From assembly GCA_021791495.1 (NCBI GenBank), contig JAJYWN010000013.1, positions 1 through 64,000 of the forward strand: DNA of 64,000 nucleotides. The letters are read 5' to 3'. Source of the DNA: Bacillota bacterium. Its GTDB lineage: Bacteria; Bacillota; Sulfobacillia; JAJYWN01. Under the pieces are notes generated by a model. That model was given only the letters and a program-made list of their open reading frames with translations, was not told the origin of the DNA and did no database searches. Positions 26,336 through 35,921 of the stretch are shown piece after piece (position 1 is the stretch's first letter; every line of letters begins with the position of its first letter). The position numbers were made by a program, and so were the translations under genes.

Positions 26336-27649
26336 GTGGCGGGGGGTAGCCATCTGACTTCGCTAGGCGTGAACTTCCACCTTCATGGCCGGTCTACACG
26401 GCCCCGATCGCGACGTTGGCTACGAGCGCTTGCCGCGGCGGGCATCTTGGCGCTGCTTCTGTCGGTGATCGCTTTCTTCACCTGGCAACCGTGGTACATA
26501 CCGAATCTCTTGGCAAAGAACAGCATAGTGCCGTTGAATGCGCATTCGGACAGCCCTCCCTATACCACTCGATCCCTCCTCCTAGCCCTGGCCGGCCAGG
26601 CTGCGCACACGCGCTCTGGAGCCTCGCTGGACTCCGTACTGCAGATGGGACAGTCCGCCATTTCCTTGGAGGAGGCCTGGCTCCTCCGCAGTATCGGACC
26701 CGACGGGGAGATCTTTCAAAACCCCGACCAGAAGCAGATCATCCCGTACTTCGCCAACCTGTCGGCGTTGTCACTGGTGAACTCGAGCCCGGCAGATGTG
26801 AAGGATTACATCGACTGGTACTTGGCGCACCTGAACCGCAAGACCGACGTGTGGGGCTTCACCGGTACCATCTACGACTATCAGGTGGCCGACGGCGGCA
26901 TCGTCTCCACCGACTATTATGACTCGGCCGATAGCTACGCCGCCACCTTCCTCTCGGCCGTGGCCGCGTACTACCGCGTTACTGGTGACAAACAGTTTAT
27001 CCGCGACCGGTACGCCGACCTGGAGTTGGTGGCCTCGGTCATTATTGACTTGCAGAACACGGACGGTCTGACCTGGGCCAAGCCCCGCCATTACCGAAAG
27101 TACCTGATGGATAACGCTGAAGTCTATCGCGGCCTGAAAGACTACGCCGGGATACTGGACAGTGTCGGTATCAAGCAACGGGCGCATTACTACCTGGACG
27201 CCGCCGGCCGCGTTCAAGAGGGCATCCTCACCACCCTATGGGACGAGGAATACCAGGCCTTCATCTGGGCTCTCGACAACCACGGCGGCAAGCGCCTGGT
27301 AAACTGGGGCCATTGGTACCCGGACGTGATCTCCCAAGTCTACCCCATCGTCACGGGCGTCTTGTCTCCGGACGACCCCCGCGCCATCAGGATCTATGAC
27401 CGCGTCAACCAGGTTTTCCCGGATTGGCCGACTTTCTACAAGACCGAAACCTTGCCTTGGTCGGTCATGGGTTACACCGCCTTTGTCATGGGTGACAACC
27501 GCATGGCCATGGAGATCCTGGAGGCGGCCTACCGGATGAATCAGGAGGCGGCGCGCCCGAAGTCCTGGCACGCCCTGGAGTCGGCCTTCCTTATGCTGAC
27601 CTATCAGGGGCTGGCCGGCCACCTACCGGTGAAGTTCCTGGCAGAGTAA
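26336..27649 (+). CDS. Membrane-anchored six-hairpin glycosidase-like protein
   Basis: 437 residues with one N-terminal membrane helix (LAAAGILALLLSVIAFFTWQPW) and an external all-helical domain. Repeated helix pairs with aromatic and acidic residues (DSADSYAATFLSAVAAYYRVTGD, DNAEVYRGLKDYAGIL, NWGHWYPDVISQVYPIV) fit an (alpha/alpha)6 barrel as in six-hairpin glycosidases. The substrate is unknown, and an inactive binding protein is possible. The N-terminal start is uncertain (GTG 26336 or GTG 26366 region). It lies 126 bases after lysK with no functional tie seen. Confidence 0.65.
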   Translation: MAGGSHLTSLGVNFHLHGRSTRPRSRRWLRALAAAGILALLLSVIAFFTWQPWYIPNLLAKNSIVPLNAHSDSPPYTTRSLLLALAGQAAHTRSGASLDSVLQMGQSAISLEEAWLLRSIGPDGEIFQNPDQKQIIPYFANLSALSLVNSSPADVKDYIDWYLAHLNRKTDVWGFTGTIYDYQVADGGIVSTDYYDSADSYAATFLSAVAAYYRVTGDKQFIRDRYADLELVASVIIDLQNTDGLTWAKPRHYRKYLMDNAEVYRGLKDYAGILDSVGIKQRAHYYLDAAGRVQEGILTTLWDEEYQAFIWALDNHGGKRLVNWGHWYPDVISQVYPIVTGVLSPDDPRAIRIYDRVNQVFPDWPTFYKTETLPWSVMGYTAFVMGDNRMAMEILEAAYRMNQEAARPKSWHALESAFLMLTYQGLAGHLPVKFLAE

Positions 27650-27681
27650 CTGGGCCGGTGGCCTAGCGCTTGCGAATAGAA

Positions 27682-27921
27682 CTACCTCAGCTCCTTGAGG
27701 AACTGGTACATAGCTTCCAGGGACACGAACCCTAACTGTCGGGCAAACGCTCTTGCCGTTCCGGGAGCGACGGCCCTTCCCGCACCATGCGAGTGCAGGC
27801 TTAACCGGCGGAATACGCCATCGTGACCCAACCCCTTCCACACTTGCCCTTTCCCTTCTCTTAGCATGCCCAGTGCGTGGCAGACCCGGGCAATATCCCC
27901 GAAGGTGAAAGCATACGGCAT
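27682..27921 (-). CDS. HicA-family mRNA interferase toxin
   Basis: 79 residues of double-stranded-RNA-binding-like HicA character: LGHDGVFRRLSLHSHG holds the catalytic-type His region and APGTARAFARQLGFVSLEAMYQFL the C-terminal helix. HicA toxins cleave mRNA. It starts three bases after the antitoxin stop, with GGAG eight bases before the ATG, so the two are translated together in antitoxin-toxin order. The divergence from classic 60-residue HicA keeps confidence moderate. Confidence 0.65.
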   Translation of the reverse strand: MPYAFTFGDIARVCHALGMLREGKGQVWKGLGHDGVFRRLSLHSHGAGRAVAPGTARAFARQLGFVSLEAMYQFLKELR

Positions 27922-27924
27922 AGA

Positions 27925-28437
27925 CTACACTCCAAGCAACCGGCGCAGGCGTTCTGGATCGTCGGCTGCCAGGAAAGCGGCCAGCGCGAAGGGGAGCTTG
28001 TCCTGCCATCCTATCTTAAAGTAGAATGCTATGTCCTCAATATAGTCTTCCGCAAGTTCGACAACCGCCCACAGCAGGTCTTTGACGGCCTCCTCCTTGG
28101 TCTCGCCTTGGCCAACAGCCTCGAATTCCGGAACCTCAACAGACCACAAGTGGTGCTCGGCATCCTCTTCCCAGACGGGATGTCCCTGCACCCCCCGCAG
28201 CAGGACCCGCAAGGCCTGCTCGCCCAGGATCACCGACCGCGGAGCCTCGCGCCGCAGGGCGTTCCCTACCATGTACAGCTTCAGCGCCTCACTGGATTCG
28301 CGGACGATGGAGCTGAAATTCTTCTTGGCGTCGGCGATGGCCAGGACTTCCGGATAGCGGAAGGGGGTAGGGGAGGCAGCTTTCCCCTTGTCGTCGGCCT
28401 GATCCTTATCTCCACCCATGACCGTCACCTCTTCCAC
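27925..28437 (-). CDS. Composite antitoxin: Phd-like N-terminal plus HicB-like C-terminal domain
   Basis: 170 residues. Residues 25-85 (VLAIADAKKNFSSIVRESSE ... PRSVILGEQALRVLL) match the Phd/YefM fold, which binds DNA and normally blocks Doc or YoeB-type toxins. Residues 95-140 (DAEHHLWSVEVPEFEAVGQGETKEEAVKDLLWAVVELAE) match the HicB partial RNase H-like fold, which neutralises HicA. The HicA-like gene follows directly, so the HicB part probably does the neutralising and the Phd part the operator binding. That division of labour is inference. Confidence 0.7.
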   Translation of the reverse strand: MEEVTVMGGDKDQADDKGKAASPTPFRYPEVLAIADAKKNFSSIVRESSEALKLYMVGNALRREAPRSVILGEQALRVLLRGVQGHPVWEEDAEHHLWSVEVPEFEAVGQGETKEEAVKDLLWAVVELAEDYIEDIAFYFKIGWQDKLPFALAAFLAADDPERLRRLLGV

Positions 28438-28500
28438 ATCTTACCACGGCGTGGTCTAAGTGGTCAAGATGACCAACTAGGTCAGATAGGTCAAATCGCG

Positions 28501-29700
28501 TCAAACAACACCGCTTCGGCGGTCCTCCAGCGTCAATCGGTAGACCCCCCACACCGCGACCACCGCTGCCACCGCGCCCATCCAGAAAGGCGCGGCCGAC
28601 CAATGCAGAGCCGTCCGAGCCGCCCCCGCGATGGGGATGACCAGCGCCGACGTCAGACTAGCGAAAGTGCCGATGGCCCCCCAGGCGCTCCCACGGATCT
28701 CGTCCTCCACCGCCGCCACGCGGAATGCGTCGCTGGCCACCATCGCCATCTGAAACGTGCTGCCCGCCAGAGCGTAGCCCACACCAAGCCAGATCAGGTT
28801 CCGCTGCGCGGACCAGAAGATGAAGGCCAGGGCCGTTCCACCCATACTGGCGGCCAAGGTCCGGTATGCTCCCCAACGGTTCACCGCCTGCCCCGCCAGC
28901 AGGCTGGAGCCGGCCGAGACCACACTTCCAAGGGCGAAGAACAGCGCGATCTGGGCTTTGGACAGACCCTGGGCATCACTGGCGTGCAGAGACGTGAAGG
29001 GTCCCCACATCGTCAGCGAAAGCATGACGTTGAAAGTGATCCAAATCAGAAGGACCAGACGCAGGCGGCCCTTGAAGACGGCGGCGAAGCGAAAAGGTGT
29101 GGTCCCTGACGTCGCCGGCTTGGTCTCCTTCAAGAACATGTGCCGGATGACGGCCGCGACCAGAATGAGGACGCCCGAGACCCCCATCAGCGCCTTAGTC
29201 CCGATCACAGGAATAAGGCGCGAGGCGATCAAGGGGCCCAGGATCAGGCCGATTCCCACGGAAAACTCCACGAAGCCGTAGGCACTGCCGCGCCGTTCCG
29301 GAGGCACCGACTCGCCCACGAAAGCCGAAAAGGTGGGGCTCTGCATGGCGTTTCCGGCCTGGTAAACTGCATACAGGACGGCGAAGGGGATCCAACTCGG
29401 CATGAGGGCGCATAACAGGAGCGACAGACCGTTCGCGTAGGACGAGTAGACCATCACCGGAAACCGTCCCGCCCGGTCGGCGATGCGTCCGCCCTGATAC
29501 TGCACCAGGGCCGATCCCGCCGCCCACAGGGCCGCCGCCAGACTGATCTCGAAGTCGGAGGCACCCAGGTCGCGCATGATGAGGGAGAGTACGGGCGCCC
29601 AGAGAAGGACGGAGCCGACGTTCAACCCGGTGGTGAGGCCCATGACCGGGACATTGCGGGTCGGCCAGCCGCGGAGGGGTTCTTCGACCAAACAACTCAC
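28501..29700 (-). CDS. Major facilitator superfamily transporter
   Basis: About 399 residues with twelve hydrophobic segments and the MFS loop motif after helix 2 (GGRIADRAGRFPVMV). Substrate is unknown; layout resembles drug or sugar efflux carriers. The track ORF begins 95 codons upstream in a region that overlaps another small gene. The GTG at 29700 leaves a 19-residue tail before helix 1 and is the first start after that gene ends, though its ribosome site is weak. ATG 29643 is the alternative. Confidence 0.85.
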   Translation of the reverse strand: MSCLVEEPLRGWPTRNVPVMGLTTGLNVGSVLLWAPVLSLIMRDLGASDFEISLAAALWAAGSALVQYQGGRIADRAGRFPVMVYSSYANGLSLLLCALMPSWIPFAVLYAVYQAGNAMQSPTFSAFVGESVPPERRGSAYGFVEFSVGIGLILGPLIASRLIPVIGTKALMGVSGVLILVAAVIRHMFLKETKPATSGTTPFRFAAVFKGRLRLVLLIWITFNVMLSLTMWGPFTSLHASDAQGLSKAQIALFFALGSVVSAGSSLLAGQAVNRWGAYRTLAASMGGTALAFIFWSAQRNLIWLGVGYALAGSTFQMAMVASDAFRVAAVEDEIRGSAWGAIGTFASLTSALVIPIAGAARTALHWSAAPFWMGAVAAVVAVWGVYRLTLEDRRSGVV

Positions 29701-29738
29701 CGCTTCGTGCGAATAGTCGACGGCGTCGCCGAACGCCT

Positions 29739-29975
29739 CTATTCCCCCCGGCTGGTCGGCCTTCCTCCTTTGCCCCTGGACGGCGGCGACGACGGGGCCC
29801 GCTCCTTCCTTAGACGCTCTAGGTTCTGCTGTAGAGCCGCAAAGGCCAGGTACACAGCGGTGGCGCAGATGAAGGTCCGGCCCAGATTGCCGCGGACCAC
29901 GGCGCCGACGAGGGCCAGCGAACCGAAGCCGACCAGGAGGAAACCGATGAAGATCAGTTGTCGCGTGGAGAACAA
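29739..29975 (-). CDS. Small membrane protein, unknown function
   Basis: 78 residues with two hydrophobic stretches (LIFIGFLLVGFGSLALVGAVV and TFICATAVYLAFAALQQNL) and a charged Pro/Ser-rich tail. TTG start with GTGAGGGG close upstream. It has no family I recognise. It lies 38 bases ahead of the MFS gene on the same strand and is probably co-transcribed with it. Confidence 0.5.
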   Translation of the reverse strand: MFSTRQLIFIGFLLVGFGSLALVGAVVRGNLGRTFICATAVYLAFAALQQNLERLRKERAPSSPPSRGKGGRPTSRGE

Positions 29976-30021
29976 GACCCCTCACCCCGGCTTAGTATGC
30001 CCGCGCCGGGGGAGGGATCAG

Positions 30022-31209
30022 TCAGGCCCTTTCCTTCGCGAGAGTTGCCACCGACCGCAGAAGCAGCTCTATTTCTTCTTCAAGGTTGAAGAACGCGCAC
30101 GACGCCCGCACCGCTTCCAACTCGCCGACCGTCCGCCCGCAGACCTTGAAACGGTTCAGCAGCGCGTCATACTGTTCGCGGCCGCTCCACCCGGAGATGC
30201 CCCAGGTTACCAGGCCGGTTGACAGAGCGGGGTCAGCCGGCGTCTTCACGCTCACGCCTGGAATCCTCGCCAGTTCGGCCTGCAACCGCCGTGACATTCC
30301 CAGGCCCCGCTCCTCGATGTTCTCGAAGCCAAGGGTCCCGATGTAGGCGCAGGCCGCGGTCAGCCCGGCGTACAGAGCCCAGTTGCGCGTGGCGTTCTCG
30401 AAGCGCCGGGCCGAAGGGACGAACTGCAGCCGTCTGTCCGCGCGGTAGTCCACCGGTTCATTGCTGCCGGCGCCCACCACCGCCGGCACGAGTCTCTCCA
30501 GTGCCTGCCGGCGGATGACTACCCCACCGGTCCCGCCCGGAGCCAGCAGCCACTTATGCCCGTTCATTGTGTAAAAGTCACATCCGATGGCCGCCACGTT
30601 CACGGGGAACTGCCCGCAGGCCTGCGCGCCATCGATGCAGACCAGGGCTCCCGCCTGGTGGGCCAGGGCCGTCATCTCAGCCACGGGCAGACGGACACCT
30701 GTCTGGGAACTCACATGGCTGACGACTACTAGCTTGGTGCGGCCGCTTAGCTGGGCACGGAAGTTCGACAAGATTTCGTCGACGGTCGAGCCAAGGTTGA
30801 AGATGCGGCCGACTACCCCGTAGCGCTGCTGGACGTTGAGCCAGGGGACCGAGACGGCGGGGTGCTCCTGATCCGAAGTGAGCACTTCATCGCCCTTCCT
30901 CCAATCCAACCCCGCCATGACGATGTTCACTCCGTCGGTGCTGTTGGACGTCAGCGCCACCTCGTCTGGGGCCACCCCAAGGTAGGCGGCCAACGCCTGC
31001 CGCGCCGGCTCCATCAAGCCGTGCGCCGCATGATACACCTCGGGGTTCCCCGGACCCGCATCCTGCCATGCCTGGTAGGCGTCGAGAAAAGCCTGGTGGA
31101 CAGGGGAGGGGGAGGGCCCCATGGTCCCGACGTTCAGATAGACGTACGTAGCGCTGGCCGTGACCGGGATCTCGCGGCGTACCCGGGCGATCAATGACGG
31201 CTCCAACAT
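30022..31209 (-). CDS. Class V aminotransferase (cysteine desulfurase / isopenicillin-N-epimerase-like)
   Basis: 395-residue PLP enzyme. ALTSNSTDGVNIVMAGLDW and VVVSHVSSQTGVRLPV are class V signatures, VCIDGAQACGQFPVN holds the PLP Asp and Gln/His position, and YTMNGHKWLLAPGGTGG the Schiff-base Lys. The absence of a conserved Cys-bearing loop argues against a genuine NifS-type desulfurase, so it may be an aminotransferase or epimerase-like member. ATG follows AGGAGGATGAGG. Substrate is undetermined. Confidence 0.82.
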   Translation of the reverse strand: MLEPSLIARVRREIPVTASATYVYLNVGTMGPSPSPVHQAFLDAYQAWQDAGPGNPEVYHAAHGLMEPARQALAAYLGVAPDEVALTSNSTDGVNIVMAGLDWRKGDEVLTSDQEHPAVSVPWLNVQQRYGVVGRIFNLGSTVDEILSNFRAQLSGRTKLVVVSHVSSQTGVRLPVAEMTALAHQAGALVCIDGAQACGQFPVNVAAIGCDFYTMNGHKWLLAPGGTGGVVIRRQALERLVPAVVGAGSNEPVDYRADRRLQFVPSARRFENATRNWALYAGLTAACAYIGTLGFENIEERGLGMSRRLQAELARIPGVSVKTPADPALSTGLVTWGISGWSGREQYDALLNRFKVCGRTVGELEAVRASCAFFNLEEEIELLLRSVATLAKERA

Positions 31210-31453
31210 CTGTTCCTCATCCTCCTACGGGGAACTTCTTGGCTGTATCAGCCCTCGTCACCTGCTCCCGCCACGTAGACCAGGTCCGAAAGGGATGGCG
31301 TCGGCCGCGTCGTCGTCGGCGGCAAGCGCATGACAACAGACACCCGTCGGCGACGGTCAGGATCATGGCAAGTAAGGATGAACATGTACTATGCGGGGCG
31401 GATTGTCACTTGGCCGCTGGCACACGACTCATGACAGGTGCAACCCGAAGCAA

Positions 31454-31490
31454 AACAGAGGGCCCGCAGAGCCGGAGTTCTCTGCGGGCC
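31454..31490 (-). terminator. Probable terminator of the doxX transcript
   Basis: On the minus strand an 11-bp perfect stem GGCCCGCAGAG / CTCTGCGGGCC with an 8-base loop is followed by CTCTGTTTTG, a short T-tract. It lies 80 bases beyond the doxX stop. The remaining 320 bases between 31210 and 31568 show nothing else convincing. Confidence 0.65.
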
Positions 31491-31568
31491 TAGTCCGGAA
31501 ACGGGGCGTAGTATTCGAGATAATCTCTCTAATGCCTTATCGGTCTTTCCCAGGCGACCTTTGAGCGG

Positions 31569-32078
31569 TTAGGCCGCGGTCGCTGGAGCTTTCTTCAGAA
31601 TACCTTGTACCCTTTCTTTGAGCCATGGGAGAATGACGTGGTCGAGGGCAAAAAACGTGGCGTTCGCGGACCAGAACAGGATGATCATTGACCCCGTGTA
31701 CAGGATCGGGTTCGTGCTGGTGGAACCGGCCAGCATGAAGTTCAGGTTCATGAACGCGCCCATCAGGGCCGCAAAGGTGGTGAAGATACCCAGAATGAGT
31801 GCGATACCTACAAGAGCTTCACCAAACGCGACCATGTACGAGAATATCTTGGCGTTGGGGATGGCAAACCCGTTCAAGAAGTCGGCATACCACTTCTGCA
31901 CCGCGGGGTGAGCTCCGGTAGCCTTGGCGGCCGCACCCTTCAGGAAGCCGGTGATACCCGCTGGGACTTGGTCGCCAACCCAAGCCGGGTTCTTGATCTT
32001 CTCCGAACCCGCTTCCAGCCACTGCAGCCCCATCCAGATTCGAAGAATCGTGAATGTGACGCGCCACACAATCTTCAT
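31569..32078 (-). CDS. DoxX-family membrane protein
   Basis: 169 residues with four hydrophobic segments and the DoxX/DoxD pattern (LRIWMGLQWLEAGSEKIKNPAW and MVAFGEALVGIALILGIFTTFAALMGAFMNLNFMLAG). Related proteins are the small subunit of archaeal thiosulfate:quinone oxidoreductase or partners in redox stress defence; the role here is not fixed. GGGAGGTG lies eight bases before the ATG. It stands alone with its own terminator. The 245 bases upstream are AT-richer and should hold its promoter, but I found no convincing -35/-10 pair. Confidence 0.85.
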   Translation of the reverse strand: MKIVWRVTFTILRIWMGLQWLEAGSEKIKNPAWVGDQVPAGITGFLKGAAAKATGAHPAVQKWYADFLNGFAIPNAKIFSYMVAFGEALVGIALILGIFTTFAALMGAFMNLNFMLAGSTSTNPILYTGSMIILFWSANATFFALDHVILPWLKERVQGILKKAPATAA

Positions 32079-32323
32079 TATTCCGCACCTCCCTAGCTTT
32101 TCGACTCCATTATCACTTGTGCGAACAAATTCATATAGGGCCGTTAGTCAATGTAATGGGAGGGCGAGAAGTCACATCGTGGCGTGGCAAATGTCCTGGG
32201 ACAGAGTTTAGCAGGGTCTTTCTGACGGAAAGCCAGACGCGGGAAAGAGACACTCGCTAGACGCAGACAACGCGACACCGGACGGTGGTCGCCCCACGAG
32301 GGAGCGCCACCGCCAATCCAAAA

Positions 32324-32980
32324 CTATTCGGTGAGGTTCATCCTTATGGCCAAAGCCGCGGCTTGAGTGCGGTTTTCCAACTGGAGCTTGGAGAGGATGG
32401 CGCTGACATAATTGCGGACGGTTTTCTCAGAGAGGTGCAGTTCGGTGGCGATTTGGCGGTTGGTGTGGCCGTCGGCGATCAGCGCCAGGATGCGGCGCTC
32501 CTGTGGAGTCAGCGACTCCTCATTGGGCAGAGGCGACTGCAGCGCGTCCCTGAGTCGTCCCAGGACTTTCGCGGTGACGGAAGGATCCAGCGTGGCCTGG
32601 CCCTCCTGCGCGGCGTTGATGGCCTCAATCAGTTTCTCACTGCCCACCTGCTTCAGGACGTAGCCGCTGGCGCCGGCCAGGACCGCCCCGACGACTTCCT
32701 CTTCACTGGCGTAGGAAGTCAGCATGATGACCTTGGTATTCGGGAACTTAGCCCTGATCTCCCGGCACGCCGCGATACCGTCCTCGCCGGGCATGCGGAT
32801 GTCCATGACCACAACGTCCGGCTCCTGTTTCGCCACCGCCTCAACCGCCTGACGCGCGTTCCCAGCTTCTCCCACCACGCTCAAGCCCTCGGTGGAGTCG
32901 AGAATGGCTTTCAAACCCACCCGGACCACCTCGTGATCGTCGACGATCAGCACTTTGATGGGCTCGTTAGCTTGGTCCAT
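32324..32980 (-). CDS. NarL/LuxR-family response regulator
   Basis: 218 residues: receiver domain with DDHEVVR acid pair, phosphorylation Asp in VVVMDIRMPGEDG and Lys in YVLKQVG, then a LuxR-type HTH (LTPQERRILALIADGHTNRQIATELHLSEKTVRNYVSAILSKL). It overlaps the kinase stop by 14 bases, so the pair is co-translated. Phosphorylation by the adjacent kinase should allow DNA binding; targets are unknown. Confidence 0.95.
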   Translation of the reverse strand: MDQANEPIKVLIVDDHEVVRVGLKAILDSTEGLSVVGEAGNARQAVEAVAKQEPDVVVMDIRMPGEDGIAACREIRAKFPNTKVIMLTSYASEEEVVGAVLAGASGYVLKQVGSEKLIEAINAAQEGQATLDPSVTAKVLGRLRDALQSPLPNEESLTPQERRILALIADGHTNRQIATELHLSEKTVRNYVSAILSKLQLENRTQAAALAIRMNLTE

Positions 32981-34517
32981 TTTCCAACCTCCTCACCGGA
33001 ACCGTCAGAGTGACCTGTGTTCCCTTGCCGGGCGCCGATTTTACGCTCAGCTTGCCGTTCAACCTCTCCGCACGGAACAGCATGTTCGGCAACCCGTGTC
33101 CCGGCGAATCCGCCAAGGCCTGTTCGGGCTCAAAACCCTTGCCGTTATCGGCAATCGTCAAAACGACCAAATCTTCGACACGCGTCCTTACTCTTCCCTC
33201 TATTCTACTTAGCCGACTTGGGACCGGCCCAAGGTTGCGCGCGATGACTTCCACCCTTGTAGCCACCCCGTGGCGCACCGCATTGGCCACCGCCTCGCGC
33301 ACGACTTGACGGATCTGCGAGGCTTCGGAGTTGTCCACCAGAGGTAGAGTTCCCTCTACACGCAGGTTCACCGCGGTCGAGAAGGTGCGGGTCAGCTCAT
33401 GGGTCATCAGGCGCAGCTCTCCTTCGAGCGGAACGGCGTCCTGAGAAACGTTGGACGTGTCGCTCTGCAGTTCGGTGATGAAACTCCTGGCGGTAATGAT
33501 CGTGTCGTTGAGTTGCTCTTTTACTTCATCCAGAATCTCCTCGGCGCCGCGCGTGGGGCCTGCCGCCGTCAGGTGCTCCGGCATCTCCGTCCCCGAGACG
33601 CCGTTTTCGGCGCCCGCGGAAACGGCGGATGTCCCCTCCAGGCGCCGGACGGCCCGCTCCAGACTGAGGCCCGCGGCGTATAGCCGCTGAATGAGGCTGT
33701 CATGCAGGTCGCGAGCAATGCGCTCGCGTTCCAAGGCCAGCGATTCGGCCTTCTCAGCGGCTTCCAGCCGGCGGGACATTTCCAGGTCGAAGACTTCGAG
33801 AATATGCAGCGTGGCGTATGCCAACATGATGCCGGCCAGGCCGCGGATGATTTCAGGCTGGACCCCCAGAACCTCCGAGAACGTCAGCGAGTTAAGGAAG
33901 TAGGCCGGAAAGAAGGACGCCGGCGGACCGCCCACGCTTCCTACGGCATACACCGCCATACCGGCGGCAGACAGGTGGAAGTAGGATTTCAGCTGGCCCA
34001 TTCCCATGCGCTGCACCAGGGCGGCGTGGCGCAGCATGCCGACCATGGCCAGAATCGCGCCCGGCAGCCCGAAGAGGTAGCGGCTGAGCGAATTCATGTA
34101 GGTCATTTGGACCGGCAGGACGCCGACCGGCATGGCGCGCGCCGTCCCGACCGCCACGATAAGCCACGCCGCCACGGCCAGTGAGACAGCGATGCGCAGG
34201 CGCGACAGGCCTTCGTCGCTGGCGATGAGGATCTCGACGCCGAAAAGGAGCAGTGTGGCAAAGGAAGCAGCGGTCAGGAGCGTGCTGAAGATGAGGATGG
34301 CCACGGCGCTGGGGTCGGAGCTTCCCTCAAGGGCCGGCCGCATCAGGGTGAACCAGTCCGCCAGGCCATGGAGGATGCCGAAGACGCCGAGGTAGCGCAG
34401 GGATGCCGCCAGCCGGAAGGAACTGGGCGTGCGCACCCGTAAGAGAACGGAAATCCCCATGGTGAAAAAGGCCAAGGCGTATGCGAACGTGATGATATTC
34501 CGCGATTGCTCGAACAC
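32967..34517 (-). CDS. NarX/DegS-type membrane sensor histidine kinase
   Basis: About 516 residues. Seven or so hydrophobic helices fill the first 230 residues, a coiled-coil links to a HisKA_3 dimerisation domain (ERIARDLHDSLIQRLYAAGL, His autophosphorylation site), and an HATPase domain ends it (VREAVANAVRHG N-box, IADNGKGFEP and GHGLPNM G-boxes). The membrane part has no extracellular sensor loop of note and so may sense within the bilayer. GTG 34517 has GAGGAGGTGG eight bases before and is preferred to the track ATG 26 codons upstream. Confidence 0.93.
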   Translation of the reverse strand: MFEQSRNIITFAYALAFFTMGISVLLRVRTPSSFRLAASLRYLGVFGILHGLADWFTLMRPALEGSSDPSAVAILIFSTLLTAASFATLLLFGVEILIASDEGLSRLRIAVSLAVAAWLIVAVGTARAMPVGVLPVQMTYMNSLSRYLFGLPGAILAMVGMLRHAALVQRMGMGQLKSYFHLSAAGMAVYAVGSVGGPPASFFPAYFLNSLTFSEVLGVQPEIIRGLAGIMLAYATLHILEVFDLEMSRRLEAAEKAESLALERERIARDLHDSLIQRLYAAGLSLERAVRRLEGTSAVSAGAENGVSGTEMPEHLTAAGPTRGAEEILDEVKEQLNDTIITARSFITELQSDTSNVSQDAVPLEGELRLMTHELTRTFSTAVNLRVEGTLPLVDNSEASQIRQVVREAVANAVRHGVATRVEVIARNLGPVPSRLSRIEGRVRTRVEDLVVLTIADNGKGFEPEQALADSPGHGLPNMLFRAERLNGKLSVKSAPGKGTQVTLTVPVRRLENGPS

Positions 34518-34707
34518 TTGGGCGCCACCTCCTCTCCGGTTCGACACGGAGCCAATACTATTACTGAACCCAATTCGCCTGCAATTCAAGTCCAAGTTGT
34601 TGCCTATCGTTCACCGCGAAGTGGTGATCTGACCAAGTAGTGACACGGCCGGCCCCACAACCTCCCGGTCTGTGGCATAATAGTCCATATCGAGGAGGGA
34701 CGACCAG

Positions 34708-35787
34708 TTGCCGGAACCATTCAACCCTACATACCCGCCGCCCCGAGCGAAGTTGGACGCCAACGAGAGTCCCTACGAGATTCCCGCGGACCTGAAAGAG
34801 CGGGTTTTCCACCGCGCCCTTGGTGCCCGGTTTTCACGCTACGAGTCGAGTCTGGAGAATGAACTCACCGAGGCGGTGGCCGACTATGCCAGGGTGAGCC
34901 CGGACATGATCGTCCTGGGTAACGGGTCGGACGAGATCCTTCACCTGCTGGCTTTCGCTTACAGCGGCCCGGATAGGCCGGTGGTCGCCTTCCGCCCGTC
35001 CTTCGAGACTTACGGCGCCGCCGCGGAGTTATCGCACGCTCCCTACACCCAGGTGGAGTTGCGCCCGCCCGATTTCCCTTTAGACATGGCGGCCCTGACG
35101 GAGGCGGTGAGCCGGGGGGACGCGGTGAGCCGGGGGGGCGCGGCGAACGGCAAGGAAGCGGGACTGGTCTACCTCTGCCGCCCGAATAACCCCACCGCCA
35201 ACCTGTGTGAGGTGGATGAAGTCCGTTCCTTGGTCCGCGGCACCCGGGCCATGGTGGCGGTGGACGAAGCCTACTTCGAGTTCGCGGGTAGCACGGTCGT
35301 CCCCTTGGTAGACCGTCTGGCTCCCAACCTGTGTGTCAGCCGCACTTTCTCAAAGGCCTTCCGCCTGGCGGGCCTGCGGCTCGGTTACCTGGTGGCGCCG
35401 CCCGAGGCCGTGGAGAAGGTCCGGGCCCACAAGATGCCCTATAACCTGAACCACATGACCGTCGCCGCCGGGCTGGTCATGCTGGAGGAGGTTGGACGGC
35501 TCAAGGGGTGGGTGGCCGAAACCTTGAAGGAGCGGGAGCGCTTGGAGGCCGGGCTGGCGTCGCTGGCGCCGGCGGTGCGCCCGCTGCCGTCCACGACGAA
35601 CTTCATCCTCTTCGAACTTCCTGGGCGAGACCATAACAAGGTCTGGGAGACCTTGCGCCTGCGCGGGATCTACATCCGCCGCTACCGGGGCGAGACTCTT
35701 CTCGACGGCTACCTGCGCGTCAGCGTCGGTTCACCGACGGAGAACGATCTTTTCCTGGAGGAGCTGCGGGCGGTCCTGCAGGCCTGA
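34708..35787 (+). CDS. hisC: Histidinol-phosphate aminotransferase
   Basis: 359-residue class I/II aminotransferase of the HisC family: LDANESPYEIP, GNGSDEILHLL, CRPNNPTANL, VDEAYFEF and SRTFSKAFRLAGLRLGY with the PLP Lys. It makes histidinol phosphate from imidazole-acetol phosphate, and may also transaminate aromatic amino acids. TTG start with GAGGAGGGACG. An in-frame duplication of AVSRG (two copies of GCGGTGAGCCGGGGGG) forms a loop near residue 130. No other his genes are next to it. Confidence 0.85.
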   Translation: MPEPFNPTYPPPRAKLDANESPYEIPADLKERVFHRALGARFSRYESSLENELTEAVADYARVSPDMIVLGNGSDEILHLLAFAYSGPDRPVVAFRPSFETYGAAAELSHAPYTQVELRPPDFPLDMAALTEAVSRGDAVSRGGAANGKEAGLVYLCRPNNPTANLCEVDEVRSLVRGTRAMVAVDEAYFEFAGSTVVPLVDRLAPNLCVSRTFSKAFRLAGLRLGYLVAPPEAVEKVRAHKMPYNLNHMTVAAGLVMLEEVGRLKGWVAETLKERERLEAGLASLAPAVRPLPSTTNFILFELPGRDHNKVWETLRLRGIYIRRYRGETLLDGYLRVSVGSPTENDLFLEELRAVLQA

Positions 35788-35921
35788 TCCCAACCCCAGA
35801 CCGGACCCGACCGCGTGCCGCATCCCAGGCGCAGAGGTACCTGGGCCCTTGGCGCCGAATTCGGTAAGCACCGCTTCGGCGGGTCACCTGAATTCCCAAG
35901 GATCCCGAGGAGGTTTCGTCG

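Noticed and set aside
31194-31493. 99-residue plus-strand ORF
   Set aside because: No ribosome site or motif, and it runs through the doxX terminator.
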